This document shows, one piece after another, positions 30,998-42,089 of a stretch of 64,000 bases of DNA; positions within the stretch are counted from its first letter, which is position 1, and each line of letters starts with the position of its first letter. The stretch is from Locusta migratoria. Taxonomy: Eukaryota; Arthropoda; Insecta; Orthoptera; Acrididae. The notes under the pieces were generated by a model. The model worked only from the letters and a program-made list of their open reading frames with translations. It had not been told where the DNA came from and did no database searches. Location: assembly GCA_026315105.1 (NCBI GenBank), contig CM048744.1:901709094-901773093 (forward strand), given 5' to 3'. The position numbers and the translations under genes were made by a program.

Positions 30998-32431
30998 TCA
31001 CAGAATATATGACATAAACTGCGAATGGGGAAAGCTGAAAATGTTTACCCAGCCCTCTTTTGTCTGGCATACGTTGCAAATGACCATACCATTGTAGGCC
31101 CTTCTCTCTATGTAGTCTAGGATCGGTCTTTCCACTCCCATGATATCCTTTATCCTTTCATTTCTAACATGATCAAACCTGGAATATCCACAACTCCGTC
31201 TCCAGAAAACCATTTCAACTGCCAGTAACCGCTCTTTTTCCCTTTTAGCTGGTTCCCATAACTCTGCGCCGTAAGTGGTGACACTTTCAATAATTGAATG
31301 GTTGATCATATGTTTGTTTTTTAGCGTTATTTTGTTATTCCAGAAAATACAATTTAGTTGTTTTATGGATCGCTTGCCCTGGCCAATTTTATTGTTTATA
31401 TCATCCAAACTTCTACCGTTGAACGACAATGTCACTACCAACTACGACACCCTTTAACATATCAGCACCGAGTTGTATATCATTAACCAGATTCTTTCCC
31501 ATCTTCAGATATTCTGTTTTATCTACGTTGATGACAAGACCCAATTTTTCGTATTCTTCTTTTAATTTGCGTAGCATGTAGTTAGCACCTTTCTCATCCC
31601 CAGCTTCTAACACTTGATCTTCAGCAAAAAATAAAGTGAACAAGCTCTCGTCGTCTAAGAGATGCTCATTCCTCCGCATTTCCTCTTCCACGATTTAAGT
31701 GCATTCTCTAGGTAGATCTTAAACAACGTAGGCGGGAGTGTGCATCCCTGGTGTAGTCCCTTTGTCACCTCAAACTATTGAGATAGCTGATTTCTCATTT
31801 TTACGTTGCCGTATGGCCTTTATAAAACTCTCTGACAGGTTTCACATAGTCGGTGACACGCCATTATTGATCAAACTTGTTCACAACTTGTTCCGCAGAG
31901 CTGTGTCATAAACATTTTGCAGGTCTAGAAAGACAAGGTGGGTGAAAGGTCTCTTGCTGTCCTTGTCTCCAAGGGGTTTTTGAGTGTAAAAACTCCGTCA
32001 GTACAGGAGCGACCAGATCTGAATCCATTTTGCTCGTCAGATTCAGTTATTTTTGTCTCTATCCTCTTTTTTAGGATACGGCCATAGACTCTCGCCATGG
32101 GTGGCATTACACTAATACCTCGATAGTTACCACAATTTTTTCCGTTACTCTTCTTAAATATTGATGTAATTGTAGCCTTTTGCCACTCCTTTGGAGGTGT
32201 GTCACCTCTGAGACATTTGTCAAAAATCACTGCCTATATTTCAAGGAGTTTCAACGGTGCTGTTTTAATCAATACTATATAAATGAATCCTGGACCTGGT
32301 GACTTTCTATTTTTCATGGCATGGACTGCATAAGGGACTTCCTTAGTGATTATAGGTGGTACATTATTATTACTGATTTCAGTTTCCGGTCGTTTCTCAG
32401 AGAATGCTGCTCTGTTCTCAGTAGACCGCAC
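30998..32431 (-). pseudogene. LINE reverse transcriptase (family D), broken copy 1
   Basis: The blocks in order are KNRKSPGPGF (32300), PPKEWQKATITSIFKK (32170), NCGNYRGISVMP (32120), QNGFRSGRSCTDGVFTL (32000), FLDLQNVYDTA (motif A with aspartate intact, about 31915), GVTKGL-like sequence with shifts (31770), LFTLFFAEDQVL (31640) and VINVDKTEYLKM. Motif C reads FAED instead of FADD, so one catalytic aspartate is glutamate. The C-terminus is at 30998-31441. At least five stops or frameshifts separate the pieces. Confidence 0.85.
31055..32428 (-). mobile_element. LINE family D fragment
   Basis: This reverse-strand copy is nearly identical, by eye, to part of the + strand element at 54497-57150. 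Homology starts near 32428 (TENRAAFSE) and stops near 31055 within the C-terminal region (CNVCQT/QRMPDT). It therefore lacks the endonuclease and the 3' tail. It is bordered at 32463 by the tRNA-containing repeat. Confidence 0.85.
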
Positions 32432-32584
32432 GCACAGTTTACGAAATTTGTTTGCATTCCATTTATATGCTAGGCAGTTTCGTCACAGAGGAAAGTAACC
32501 GTGTCCTACAAATGCCAAAACAAGAGAAATTTTCGAGCTTTACTCTATGGTCACCAAACAATATTTGAAGTGCAACTTTCACCC

Positions 32585-33030
32585 TGCAGCTGAGTGTACG
32601 CTGATATGAAACTTCCTGGCAGATTAAAATTGTGTGCCGGAACCGGGAGTCGAACCTGTGACCTTTGCCTTTCGCGGGCAAGCGCTCTACCAATTTTAAT
32701 CTGCCAGGAACTTTCATATCTGCGCACACTCCGCTGCAGAGTGAAAGTTTCATTCTGGAAACATCCCTTAGGCTGTAGGTAAGCCATGTCTCCACCATAT
32801 CCTTTCCTCTGGGAGTGCTAGTCTTGCAAGATTCGCTGGAGAGCTTCTGTGAAATTTGGAAAGTAGGGGGCGAGGTACTGGCGGAAGTAAAGTTGTGGGG
32901 GGGGGGGGGGGGATCGTGAGTCGTGTCGGGATAGCTCAGTCGGTAGAACACTTGCCCGCGAAAGGCAAAGGTCCCAGGTTCGAGTCCTGGTTCCGGCACA
33001 AAATTTTAATCTGCCAGGAAATTTAATATT
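32585..33030. repeat. Fold-back repeat carrying two tRNA-like units
   Basis: The left part (32610-32690) holds the reverse of a tRNA-like unit ending GTGCCGGAACC. The right part (32927-33000) holds the unit in forward sense with TCAGTCGGTAGAACAC and B-box CCCAGGTTCGAGTCCTGG. The motif TTTTAATCTGCCAGGAA occurs three times (once inverted at about 32617, then at about 32694 and 33004). A G14 run sits at 32899-32912. A related unit lies at 57959-58325. Confidence 0.75.
32927..33000 (+). repeat. tRNA-like sequence (not called as a gene)
   Basis: A near-complete cloverleaf can be drawn: acceptor GTCGGGA with TTCCGGC, anticodon stem TTGCC with GGCAA, T arm CCAGG-TTCGAGT-CCTGG. The anticodon loop is CGCGAAA, with G instead of the nearly universal U at position 33, and the D stem has a mismatch. 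It is embedded in a dispersed repeat, so I regard it as tRNA-derived. A functional serine tRNA (CGA) is the less likely alternative. Confidence 0.6.
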
Positions 33031-33066
33031 TGAAATTATCTGACGACATGCATGTAAATAGATGAG

Positions 33067-33671
33067 TTGTGGTCCAAATACGTGGTATCGTGCCCAATCA
33101 CAACACAGTTGCTGTACAGAGGTAATCCACAGGACGTTTTGCACAGATTCATAACTGTGGATGAAACACTCCCTCCAGAGACGAAACAACAGTCCAAAAA
33201 ATGGTCGAACATTGAGGTGAGTGCACCAAAGAACGCGAAGATTGTTTTGTCAGCTGGAAATGTGATGGTCACTGTCTTTAGGGATTCCCAGGGTATACTC
33301 CTGATAGATTATTTGTAAAAAGGCAGATCCATAACAGTGCACTATATGCTGCTCTTCTGGATCGTTTGAAACATAAAGTAATTGAAAAACGTCCGCGATT
33401 GGCACGGAAGAACGTGGTATTTCATCAGGACAGCGATCCAGCCAACACAGCAGCTACCGCAATAGGAATAGTGCACGAATTAGGATTCGAATTGGTTCCT
33501 CACCCACCCTATTCACCAGACTTGGCTCCGAGTGACTTCTTCTTATTCTCAAACCTGAAAATTAGGCTTGGTGGAAAGAAAGAGTTTGACGAAGCCTACT
33601 TTTCCAATGGGTTGAAAAAATTGGAGACTCTCTGTAGGAAGTATATATCGTTTCAGGGAGACTATGTTTAG
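33067..33671 (+). pseudogene. Mariner transposase, catalytic domain (DD34D), broken
   Basis: The first frame (33067-33318) has RFITVDET with the first catalytic aspartate, then PETKQQSKKW and GILLIDYL before a TAA. After a frameshift the second frame (33366-33671) has VVFHQDSDPANTAA with the second aspartate and HPPYSPDLAPSDFFLF with the third. Exactly 34 residues separate the second and third aspartates, the mariner DD34D signature. The N-terminal DNA-binding half is missing, replaced by the tRNA-containing repeat. A SINE sits 60 bases after the stop. Mariner moves by cut-and-paste into TA sites. This copy cannot. Confidence 0.88.
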
Positions 33672-33732
33672 AAATAAAGTGAGTTTTTGCCTTTGAAACA
33701 ATTTTTATTCTATTTTTATCAGAATTAACAAA

Positions 33733-33936
33733 GCCGGCCACGGTGGCCGAGGGACTAAGGCGCTGCAGTCACGGTCTGCACGACCACTACGGTCGGGGGT
33801 TCGAATCCCCCCCTCGGGCATGGATATTTGTGCCGTCCTAGTTCGTAAGTAGTTCATAAGTAGTTTGTAAGTTTACGGACTGATGACCCCGTAGTTAAGT
33901 CCCATAGACTATACAAACATTTGAACATATTTTTTT
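33733..33936 (+). mobile_element. tRNA-derived SINE
   Basis: The complete SINE starts GCCGGCCACGGTGGCCGAGGG and has B-box GGGGTTCGAATCC. It ends ACAAACATTTGAACATATTTTT. The perfect 12-bp TSD AGAATTAACAAA lies at 33721-33732 and 33937-33948. It is inserted just behind the mariner fragment. Confidence 0.93.
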
Positions 33937-34529
33937 AGAATTAACAAACTTCCATCGTACCTGGCCATTCAGAGTGGAGTACCACTGATACAGCTATACG
34001 CTAGACTTTGAATGCTGTCCAGGCTGCGCCACACGACACCATAATCAGTTGCAGCTGGACAGATTTATAACTTTCTGGCTACGTTAGTCGCATGTGTACT
34101 CAGATCGTCATCGCTGGACACACCTAGCCAGTATTATGATATTCAGTCTTCGTCAGTTGTCATCGGGATAGATTGCGGTTGCAGTGGTCAGCGGTTGCCG
34201 CACAACGAGTCATCTTGTCAGCACCGTACAGCGCCCGTGCTGGAACCCTGGACTTCCTGACAAGCCGGCCAGAATCCTTGTGGCCGGCGTTACCATCCGA
34301 GACCACCCCTTAGCCCAGCGAGTCAGTGTGTCTCAGAGATGGACTTCGTAGCGGTTTCCAGACTCGTCCCTGCGACGTCACTCGTCCGCACCATGCCATT
34401 GCCATCTGCGAGCTGAGCACACAGTAGCAGGGGCCAGGCTCACTTCACAATGACCGAGTTTCACGAGGCAATCTGATGACGCCGCTTAAGCATTCCGACG
34501 GCTCATAACGCTGTCCGTGTAAGCGAGGG

Positions 34530-34901
34530 ATCTTCTCGCGTTCAAAGGAAGTGAGAGCTAAGCCGGGGTCGGTGTTCCTACTGGCAGGTATAACGTAGCT
34601 GGGCAGGTAGCAGCAGAGGAGTTACACAAAGTGTGCCTCAAAACGACCCATCTTACATCGTACAGATCCTGTCTACTACACCTTTCTCCTTACTCCACCT
34701 GTGATCTCTCAATTGGTGTTGCGCCGGTCCCAAGCTCGGATGAAAGAGGAGGGTGAGGCCGCGGGTTACTGAAACTTGCAGACACCTGGTAGAACGAATC
34801 AAAGATAACAGCAGGAAAAAAAATAATAGAAAAAAAAACGAAAGGAAAAGGAGCTGAGATTAGGGACTTTGTGTGAACCTGGAGCAATACATGAGTCAAC
34901 T
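34530..34901. repeat. Duplicated 370-bp segment, copy 1
   Basis: The sequence from TTCTCGCGTTCAAAGGAAG to CATGAGTCAACTG is repeated almost unchanged at 37190-37558. It contains no recognised protein. The sharp ends suggest a mobile or LTR-like unit of unknown type, but I see no TG...CA edges or TSD. The SINE at 34910 starts within bases of its right end. Confidence 0.8.
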
Positions 34902-34909
34902 GATAGGGC

Positions 34910-35109
34910 TGCCGGCCGCGGTGGCCGAGGGGATTGAGGCGCTCCAGTGACGGTCTGCACGGCCACTACGGTCGGAGGTTCGAATCCCCCCTCGGGCATG
35001 GATATCTCTGCCGTCCTAGTTCGTAAGAAGTTCATAAGTAGTTTGTAAGTTTAGGGACTGATGACCCCGTAGTTAAGTCCCATAAGCTATACAAACATTT
35101 GAATATTTG
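34910..35109 (+). mobile_element. tRNA-derived SINE
   Basis: This SINE has a standard head and B-box (GAGGTTCGAATCC). A 12-bp TSD, AACTGATAGGGC at 34898-34909 and AACTGATACGGC at 35110-35121, differs at one base. Confidence 0.92.
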
Positions 35110-35121
35110 AACTGATACGGC

Positions 35122-35944
35122 AATACAATAAGGACAAGTGTGCAGAATGAGACGTAAATGGACAGATATACTCAATGAAGACGGCCTAAGAGTATCTTTA
35201 TAGTGGATTTATAGTGGAAACCTACATAGAACAAATATGGGGTCGGCTCCATCCTCAACAAGAGATCGAAAAACGCTGTTACTGGCTTTAGGCCCCCAAA
35301 GAGGACAGATGTGGCGAAGGATGACATCAAATTGTCTTTCAAAACAAACAATGTTAGCGTAGAACTGACGTGGCTAACATTCAAAGAAATAATATCGACA
35401 GTTATTGATAGATTCATATAAAATAAATTAACAAAATAGGGAGGTTGAACCACCGTCGAACACAAAACAGGTTAGATCACTCTTGCAAAAGCAGAGAAAA
35501 AAGCAAGGCAAATTTAATGTGATGCAAAGTCCTCAGACTAGCAATCATTTACTGAAAGCCGAAATTCAGCTCGATCTCCAGTACGAGAATCTTATAGTAG
35601 TTACCACAACTAAACTATGTTACGTAATTCGGCTAAAAAATCCGATGAAATTATGGTCGTATGTAAAGTATACTAGCGGCATAACACTATAAATACCTTC
35701 ACTATGCAATACCAATGGCGACGAACGGATGCTAAAATAGAATTGCTAAACACTTTTCTGAAATTCTTTCACCAAAGAAGACGAAACAAAGACTCCAGAA
35801 TTTGTATTATGAACAACCACCAACAGGCGTAAGTACATATCCTGAGAGTATTAAAATAACTTAAATCATTTACCAAATGCAAGTATCCCGGCCCATAATA
35901 CATACAAATTAGGTCCCTTTCAGAGTATATTAATGCAAACAGCT
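35122..35944. other. No recognised gene
   Basis: AT-rich sequence with only short frames on either strand. None resembles a known family. Confidence 0.4.
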
Positions 35945-36760
35945 CCATACCCATCTATCATATACAACCGCTCGCACAGCGAAAGATGCGTACCCAAAGA
36001 CTGGAAAGTTGCATGGGTTACTCCAGTATTCAAGGCAATAGGTCTGATCTACAAAATTAAAGGCCTATATCTTTGACGTCGGTTTGCAGCAGGATTTTAG
36101 GACATTAACTTTCCTCAAACATTATTAACGACCACGAAGAGTCCTACCTATTGCGCCATAGTCAACACGAATTCCGAAAATTTCGTTCTTGGGAAATACA
36201 GTTAGGTCTATACTCACATGAAGTAATGAGTGTTATCGACAAGCGATCTCCAACCGATTCCAATATTTATCGATTTTCGGAAGTCTTTCGACACAAGGGT
36301 CTTCTATTCAAATTGTGTGCTAATGGAATATCAACAATATTGTGCGATTGGATTCACGATTTCCTATAAAAATGACACAGTACGTTTAGTTGTCGTAAAT
36401 CAGTCGATTAAAGCGGAAGTGTTATCTAGCGTCCCCAGGGAAGTGTTACAGGTCCCCTATAGCTACTAATCTTTATAAACTATTTAGGAAACAATGTAAG
36501 GAGCTCTCTTAGACTGTTCGCGGATTATGCTGTCGTTTATCGGTTAGTTAAGTCACCAGCAAGACCAAAGCACTGTAAAATGATTTAGTTAAGATATCTG
36601 CATGGTGCAAAAAATGGCAACTGACTGTAAACAATGAAAAGTGTGACGTCGTCCATATGAGCACTGAAAGAAATTCGTTTAAGCTCTTTTAAACGATAAA
36701 TAAGTCGAATCTAAATTCCTTAAATTCTGTGTAATCAGATAGACAGCAGTGACGACACAC
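35945..36760 (+). mobile_element. Degraded LINE RT (family B)
   Basis: Forward-strand remains of the RT include WKVAWVTPVFK (35998-36035), LRHSQHEF (36155-36175, the QHGF block), a motif A-like FRKSFDT (36268-36290) and VPREVLQVP (36430-36460, the VPQG block). RLFADYAVVYRL follows at 36505-36545, where FADDAV reads FADYAV, so one aspartate is lost. Many frameshifts are present. It parallels 5788-6770 and extends further 5'. Confidence 0.7.
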
Positions 36761-37031
36761 GTGATGTGGATCAACACTAGGATTCTATTTAAGAAATGAT
36801 TCAAACAGGAACAAAGAAAATGCTTAGTCTATTGCCTCCATAAAAAAAGAAAAGATGGATAGAGTCTGTGACTGGAAATAAAATTTAAAGAATACCTAGG
36901 AAATATTTTCCATCGACTCCTAACAGTGGAAAAGAATATGGAACGACAGAAAGGAAATTAAGTAGATTTATGAAATCTAGGAAGAGGAGGTACATAACAA
37001 AATGGCATGGCTGACCATTGGCGATCATGGC

Positions 37032-37188
37032 AAAAAATGTTCAAATGTTTGTATAGCTTATGGGACTTAACTACGGGGTCATTAGTCCCTAAATTTACAA
37101 ACTACTTATGAACTAGCTAACACTAAGGACGGCACAAATATCCATGCCCGAGGGTAAGAAAATCCCCGTCCAGGAATCGAGTCTGGAT
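37032..37188 (-). mobile_element. Truncated tRNA-derived SINE
   Basis: The reverse-strand SINE body (the complement of AGTTAAGTCCCATAAGC and GGCATGGATATTTGTGCC) is intact. The tRNA-like head is reduced to a diverged B-box near 37175. The duplicated 370-bp segment begins directly at 37190. Confidence 0.8.
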
Positions 37189-37189
37189 T

Positions 37190-37558
37190 TTCTCGCGTTC
37201 AAAGGAAGTGAGAGCTAAGCCGGGGTCGGTGTAGCTACTGGCAGGTATAACGTAGCTGGGCAGGTAGAAGCAGAGGAGTTAGACAAAGTGTGCCTCAAAA
37301 CGACCCATCTTACATCGTACAGATCCTGTCTACTACACCTTTCTCCTTACTCCACCTGTGATCTCTCAATTGGTGTTGCGCCGGTCCCAAGCTCGGATGA
37401 AAGAGGAGGGTGAGGCCGCGGGATACTGAAACTTGCAGACACCTGGTAGAACGAATCAAAGATGACAGCAGGAAAAAAAGGAATAGAAAAGAAACGAAAG
37501 GAAAAGGAGCTGAGATTAGGGACTTTGTGTGAACCTGGAGCAATACATGAGTCAACTG
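37190..37558. repeat. Duplicated 370-bp segment, copy 2
   Basis: This is the partner of 34530-34901 in the same orientation 2.66 kb away, with few differences by eye. Here it directly abuts a truncated SINE on the left and unrelated AT-rich sequence on the right, so the duplicated unit is limited to about 370 bp. Confidence 0.8.
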
Positions 37559-38027
37559 GAGGGAGTATTAACCAAAGGTAAGTCTGGCGGTAGATAAAAG
37601 TGAGAATGAACTTAAAGTAAAAGGATAAATAGTGTAATGATGGAAACAATTTATTCAGGAGACATAAAATGTAGAGAAGCCTGATTTCCGTTAGATGAAA
37701 CGATGGGTAGCGAAGAGGTGAAGTCGGGAAAGGGTGGGAAAAATTGAAAAGAAAAGAAAAACACAGACGCTAGGCTTAGACAGCATTCTAGCTGAAATAA
37801 TTGAAGGAATTGGGCTAAATATCATGAACCAAATACATAAGCGCACTCATACATGGAACAAAGAAACAAAGACAGATGTATGTGTAGAAAGGTTCCACAA
37901 TGGTACTGCTATGTAAAATTAGAGAGGAGTGTAACTCTTATCCGTCGTATATAAGATACTGTCTACATTTCTGCTAAGTCCATTTGCAGACGTATTGGGT
38001 ACACCAGTGCCGCTTTCGGATGAAGGG

Positions 38028-38293
38028 GGCCGCGGCAGAATAGCCGTGCGCACTAAGACGCTCAGCTGCGGTGCGCTCGGCCGTTCGCCGCCGGAGGTTC
38101 GAGTTCTCCCTTGGGCATGGGTGTTTATGTTGTCCTTAGCATGTTACTGTAAGTTAGTGTAAGTAGTCTGTAAGCCCAAGGACTGATGTTTATGTTGTCC
38201 TTAGCATGTTACTGTAAGTTAGGGTAAGTAGTCTGTAAGCCCAAGGACTGATGGCCACCTAGGTAAGTCTGTTAGATTTACTAACATTTGAAT
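38028..38293 (+). mobile_element. tRNA-derived SINE with internal 65-bp tandem duplication
   Basis: The diverged head (GGCCGCGGCAGAATAGCCGTG), B-box GGAGGTTCGAGTTCTCC and GGGCATGGGTGTTTATG identify it. A 65-bp block is repeated exactly in tandem at 38122-38186 and 38187-38251 apart from one base. The end TTTACTAACATTTGAA matches the other SINEs. Confidence 0.8.
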
Positions 38294-39419
38294 CGTGTTG
38301 AGAGGGCGACAACAAATCAATTATTCATCATTAGGCAGATACAAGAAAGTAATGGGAACATGCTTAGATTGACTTTGTTGTGTTCATAGCTTACAAAGCA
38401 GGGGGACTATCATGTAACACTTCGGCTTCCTCATTAAATTTGTACGTTTTCTGGAATCCAAAGATCGAATAAAAGTAGATGAAACAATATCGGAGCTCTT
38501 CTTCATTTTGGGGTTAGCATTGTTAAGTCAAATTCTCTGAAAGTAGAATAACGGCAGAATGTGTAGGTTGCCTGAGTGATAAATGTATGACTTCACCAAT
38601 AACAGGCCATGTGTTAAATTTAAATTCAACTATACTGGGGAAAGTTTACAGTTCAAATACATTTGTAGGGGAGAGTATTATACCCTGAGGTACTTTTCAG
38701 AAATTCCTTTCTCGCCACCTCTGTAATTAATGGTTAATATACATTCTTCTTTCATTTCTACGGTTCTAAAGGGTGGCATTCACTTTTTATGGGCTGCAGT
38801 AATTTTCTGAAATTACAAATAAATAAATGAATAATCTCCGGAAACTAAGACTTTCCAAATGCAGAAACGTGTTCAGAGTTACAACATGGTTCTTTGAATA
38901 GGAACAAATATTCTTTTACGTGTTTCTTCTTCGTTTTTATGGCTCCTATTTGCACAGTAGCCCTCTTTTGCGAGTGCAATAAAAGTCTTAATACGCGTTT
39001 CAAAGCACTTCAGTGGTCACTGTAACGTCACGGTTTTAATTACCTCTTTCTTTGTTTCTTCCGATCACAGGACCACACAGTATGGGGCGCTGACCACGCC
39101 CCCCCCCCCCCCTCCACGTCGCATCAGCTGACGCCTTCGGGCGGAGGATGGCGCGGGATCGGCGTTACCTGCTTGGCCTGTGGGATGCTGCTTACTGTTT
39201 GTCGTCTGATTTTGGTCATTAACAGTTCTCATACTTTGTGTACTACTATTAACAGTATAAACTATTATCCTTAAGCTCTTTTTGTTTATTATATATTTAT
39301 TATCGATTTTTTTCTGGTTTGTTTTGTTACCGAACATTTGTTTGCTTGTTTCGGTATTGTAGTGAAGGAATCGTGTGTTAGCACTATTAATTCACAATTT
39401 TTTTAATGATTCTAAGATA
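38294..39419. other. No recognised gene
   Basis: Mostly AT-rich sequence with a C14 run at about 39099-39112 and a short GC-rich patch around 39065-39190. I identify no gene, RNA or repeat family. Confidence 0.4.
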
Positions 39420-39421
39420 TA

Positions 39422-39748
39422 GGTTGCTGGAATAATCTCTTAGTCGATGAAAGAAGATTATATATTTTAATTACACAACATTTTTCGGACTTACCCCATC
39501 ATCTGGTGACCGATATAATATATATTCTGCTTTGATGTATTTAAATTTGTCATTTCAACATACCGTTGTGTATATATATAAGGATTATATTGCCTATATA
39601 ACAACGGTATTTTTAAATGACAAGTTTAAATGTCTCAATGCTCAGTATATATTATATCGGTCACCAAATGATGGGCTAAGCCCGAAACATATTGTTTAAT
39701 TAAAATAAATAATCTTCTTTCAACGACTAAGAGATTATTCGAGCAACC
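39422..39748. mobile_element. Fold-back MITE with TA target duplication
   Basis: The left arm starts GGTTGCTGGAATAATCTCTT, and the right arm ends with its near-perfect complement, finishing AGAGATTATTCGAGCAACC. The arms extend about 145 bases each (39422-39567 and 39605-39748) around a short AT-rich centre. TA dinucleotides flank both ends (39420-39421 and 39749-39750), as for Tc1/mariner-type insertions. No coding capacity is present. Confidence 0.88.
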
Positions 39749-39750
39749 TA

Positions 39751-41528
39751 TTAAACAATTTTAAAATCATTTTGTAATGATGCTTTCCGTTTTTTTTGGT
39801 GTTGCCGTTGAGGTTAGGTACCGCTATTAAAATTGAACAGATCTTGAAATATTACGGAGAAAAATAATTTTGAAGATGTGATCTACTGAACAGAACAGGA
39901 AAGATTCCGCACTCAATGCTTAGTTTGCACAAAGACAACAGCAGAAAACATCACTGCAAAAGAAAGTGGTGGAATCCGTACTTTACCTGATAAAAGTAAT
40001 CTGCTACTTTTGCAGTTATTTCTCTGCAGTTGATCCAATATAGAACTATTTATTCTATATTTAAAGTGATGCTTGCTTTTCTAATCTGTAGATGCAAAAG
40101 TTTTAAGACCATGGTGATTAAAGTTAATATCAATGGTAAATTTTGCAAATAAAAAAAATCATCAGACTTTGTTTACTGACAGTAGATTTCTTGTAGACAT
40201 TGAAATGAGATGATTGAACATTATGATAAAATTACAACTGCATCCAGAAATTTCTATCACACTCACGTAAAAATTCTCAACAATGGTCCAAGCATCATTT
40301 TCAAAATGTCTGGTATTTATGGGGAAAAAATTAATGATAGTATGGAAGGGGATTTTGAAAGGAATGAAATACTTCGATTAATTATTTTTGACTGATTCTT
40401 CCGTCGCTTCTTAGTTAATTCCTCACTGGATCACATAACCTCCTACCCTGTCAGTTCCAGTCTCTTCATACATTTCCTCATAGTACAGTCAATTACCTAA
40501 GTTTTTCCATCAACTCCATCAAAACCTAAAAACCATAAATGTAGACCTAGCATTTTATTTATTTGTATAACTAATAGATCAAAGTCAGACAATCACATTT
40601 TCAATATTAATTAAAAAAAACTCGATTCCTTGTTTACCCCACAGTCCCAAACTCCTATGTATTTATTTATTATGATTTATTTTTAAGTTCTGAAAATTTG
40701 GTGCCAGTGTAGCTTACAACATAATATTCATTTTCATCTACCTGAATTTTTAGAATATTAATTTCCTTAGACAGATCTGTTTCAGTTTAATCTAATGCAG
40801 TAACTATTGAGTTCTTGATGCCACTCTAAACCTGGCCTTACAACTGTCATATGCAACACCATCTATAAATATAGTGCACAATTTTTAACAAGGCACTTAT
40901 ATATATTTATTTATCAGCATTATCATTTTATTTGTAATAGTAGGTAGTATCAGTTCCCAGGTTATATTCAAATTTATTCCTTGTTTTATCCTTCACACAT
41001 TGTATATTCATGTATTACTGTTTAGTTAAGTGGAGACATTTGTCACCTCTTCCCATACTGTATCTAAACATTGTAACCTCCTTAACACAGCAGTAAATAC
41101 TCTGAAAATAGCATAATAAAACGAAAACCGGTTAAGTAAACAAAAATAAACTTGTAGAACACACACAAAATTGTGTGTTTTTTTTTTTAATTTACTTCGA
41201 TTAACTTGGTCATTATTTCCAAATAAAACATCAAAAGATCGCACAATTTTTAATGAAGATCGCTCTGTGGTAGCAGTCCGATCAGTACCATTGTAAAAAC
41301 AAGAAAGACCATGAGCAAGTCTGCTTTCTCTTCAGCCCGCATGAATAAGTTGAATATCCTTCCAAAAACAGCGTTGATTTGAAAAATGATGCCGAAGATG
41401 GCCTGATTTTGGACCTAAATTGATAATCATTAATAAATATCTTCGGTACAGTTGTGTATTTTCGATATTCAATTTTTAGCGTATCGAAAACTGTCCAGCA
41501 CCACCTACACAATATATATACTCCGTGG
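39751..41528. other. No recognised gene
   Basis: Very AT-rich sequence with short frames only and a T run near 41178-41188. No family was recognised. Confidence 0.4.
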
Positions 41529-41735
41529 CAGTGGCGAATCTAAAATTTTGATCTGCGGGAGGCCGTCTCCAAATTCTGTAGTGTAAACAAAGATTTTGCT
41601 TAATCTGCTGTTAGACAAAAACCTATTTTCGAGACTTCAGTCTGGATGCTCAATGTATCTCTTATTTTAATCAAGAGAAAGCAGAATCTGTGAGGGAGGC
41701 TGCAAACCATATCCCATGCCCTGGACTCGCCACTG
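41529..41735. mobile_element. Probable hAT-type MITE
   Basis: It starts CAGTGGCGAATC and ends GACTCGCCACTG, giving 9-bp exact inverted ends (CAGTGGCGA). The flanking octamers CTCCGTGG and CTGCGTTG agree at six of eight positions, compatible with a decayed 8-bp TSD. There is no transposase. The end sequence resembles that of the element at 26258. Confidence 0.6.
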
Positions 41736-42089
41736 CTGCGTTGAGTCCCTCGTGTAGTGGCCAGCCTGCCCGTCCTGCTGCTCGCGGCAGGCAATGAAGA
41801 GCTGTTAAACAATGAGAACGGCCCGGACACCAATGGCGACAAGTGGACGTCGTAAAGCCCAATGGGTGGCAGGCAGGGGCCGCCACCACTGGCTGCCAAC
41901 CGGCGGCGGCGCGTCTGGCCAACAGGAGTACAAGGAGGAGCCGGGCGTCTCACAGTGGCGTGGGAGCAAACACGGTGTACAAAGAGCACGCGATTGAACG
42001 TACAGCCCCGTGCGAACTGAGCAAGATGGAGAAACCAGTACTCATAGCTGCCGCCATTTGCTGAGTGTCACTGCTGCTACACATCCTTT

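Noticed and set aside
32927..33000. Serine-type tRNA gene
   Set aside because: It lies in a dispersed repeat, has G at position 33 of the anticodon loop and a mismatch in the D stem, and related sequences occur at 32640 and 58050. A tRNA-derived repeat is more likely.
41600..42064. Several overlapping frames of 60 to 129 codons in the CpG-rich segment
   Set aside because: All frames on both strands are open because the segment is GC-rich. No frame is favoured between the two cassette copies, so I did not call a gene.
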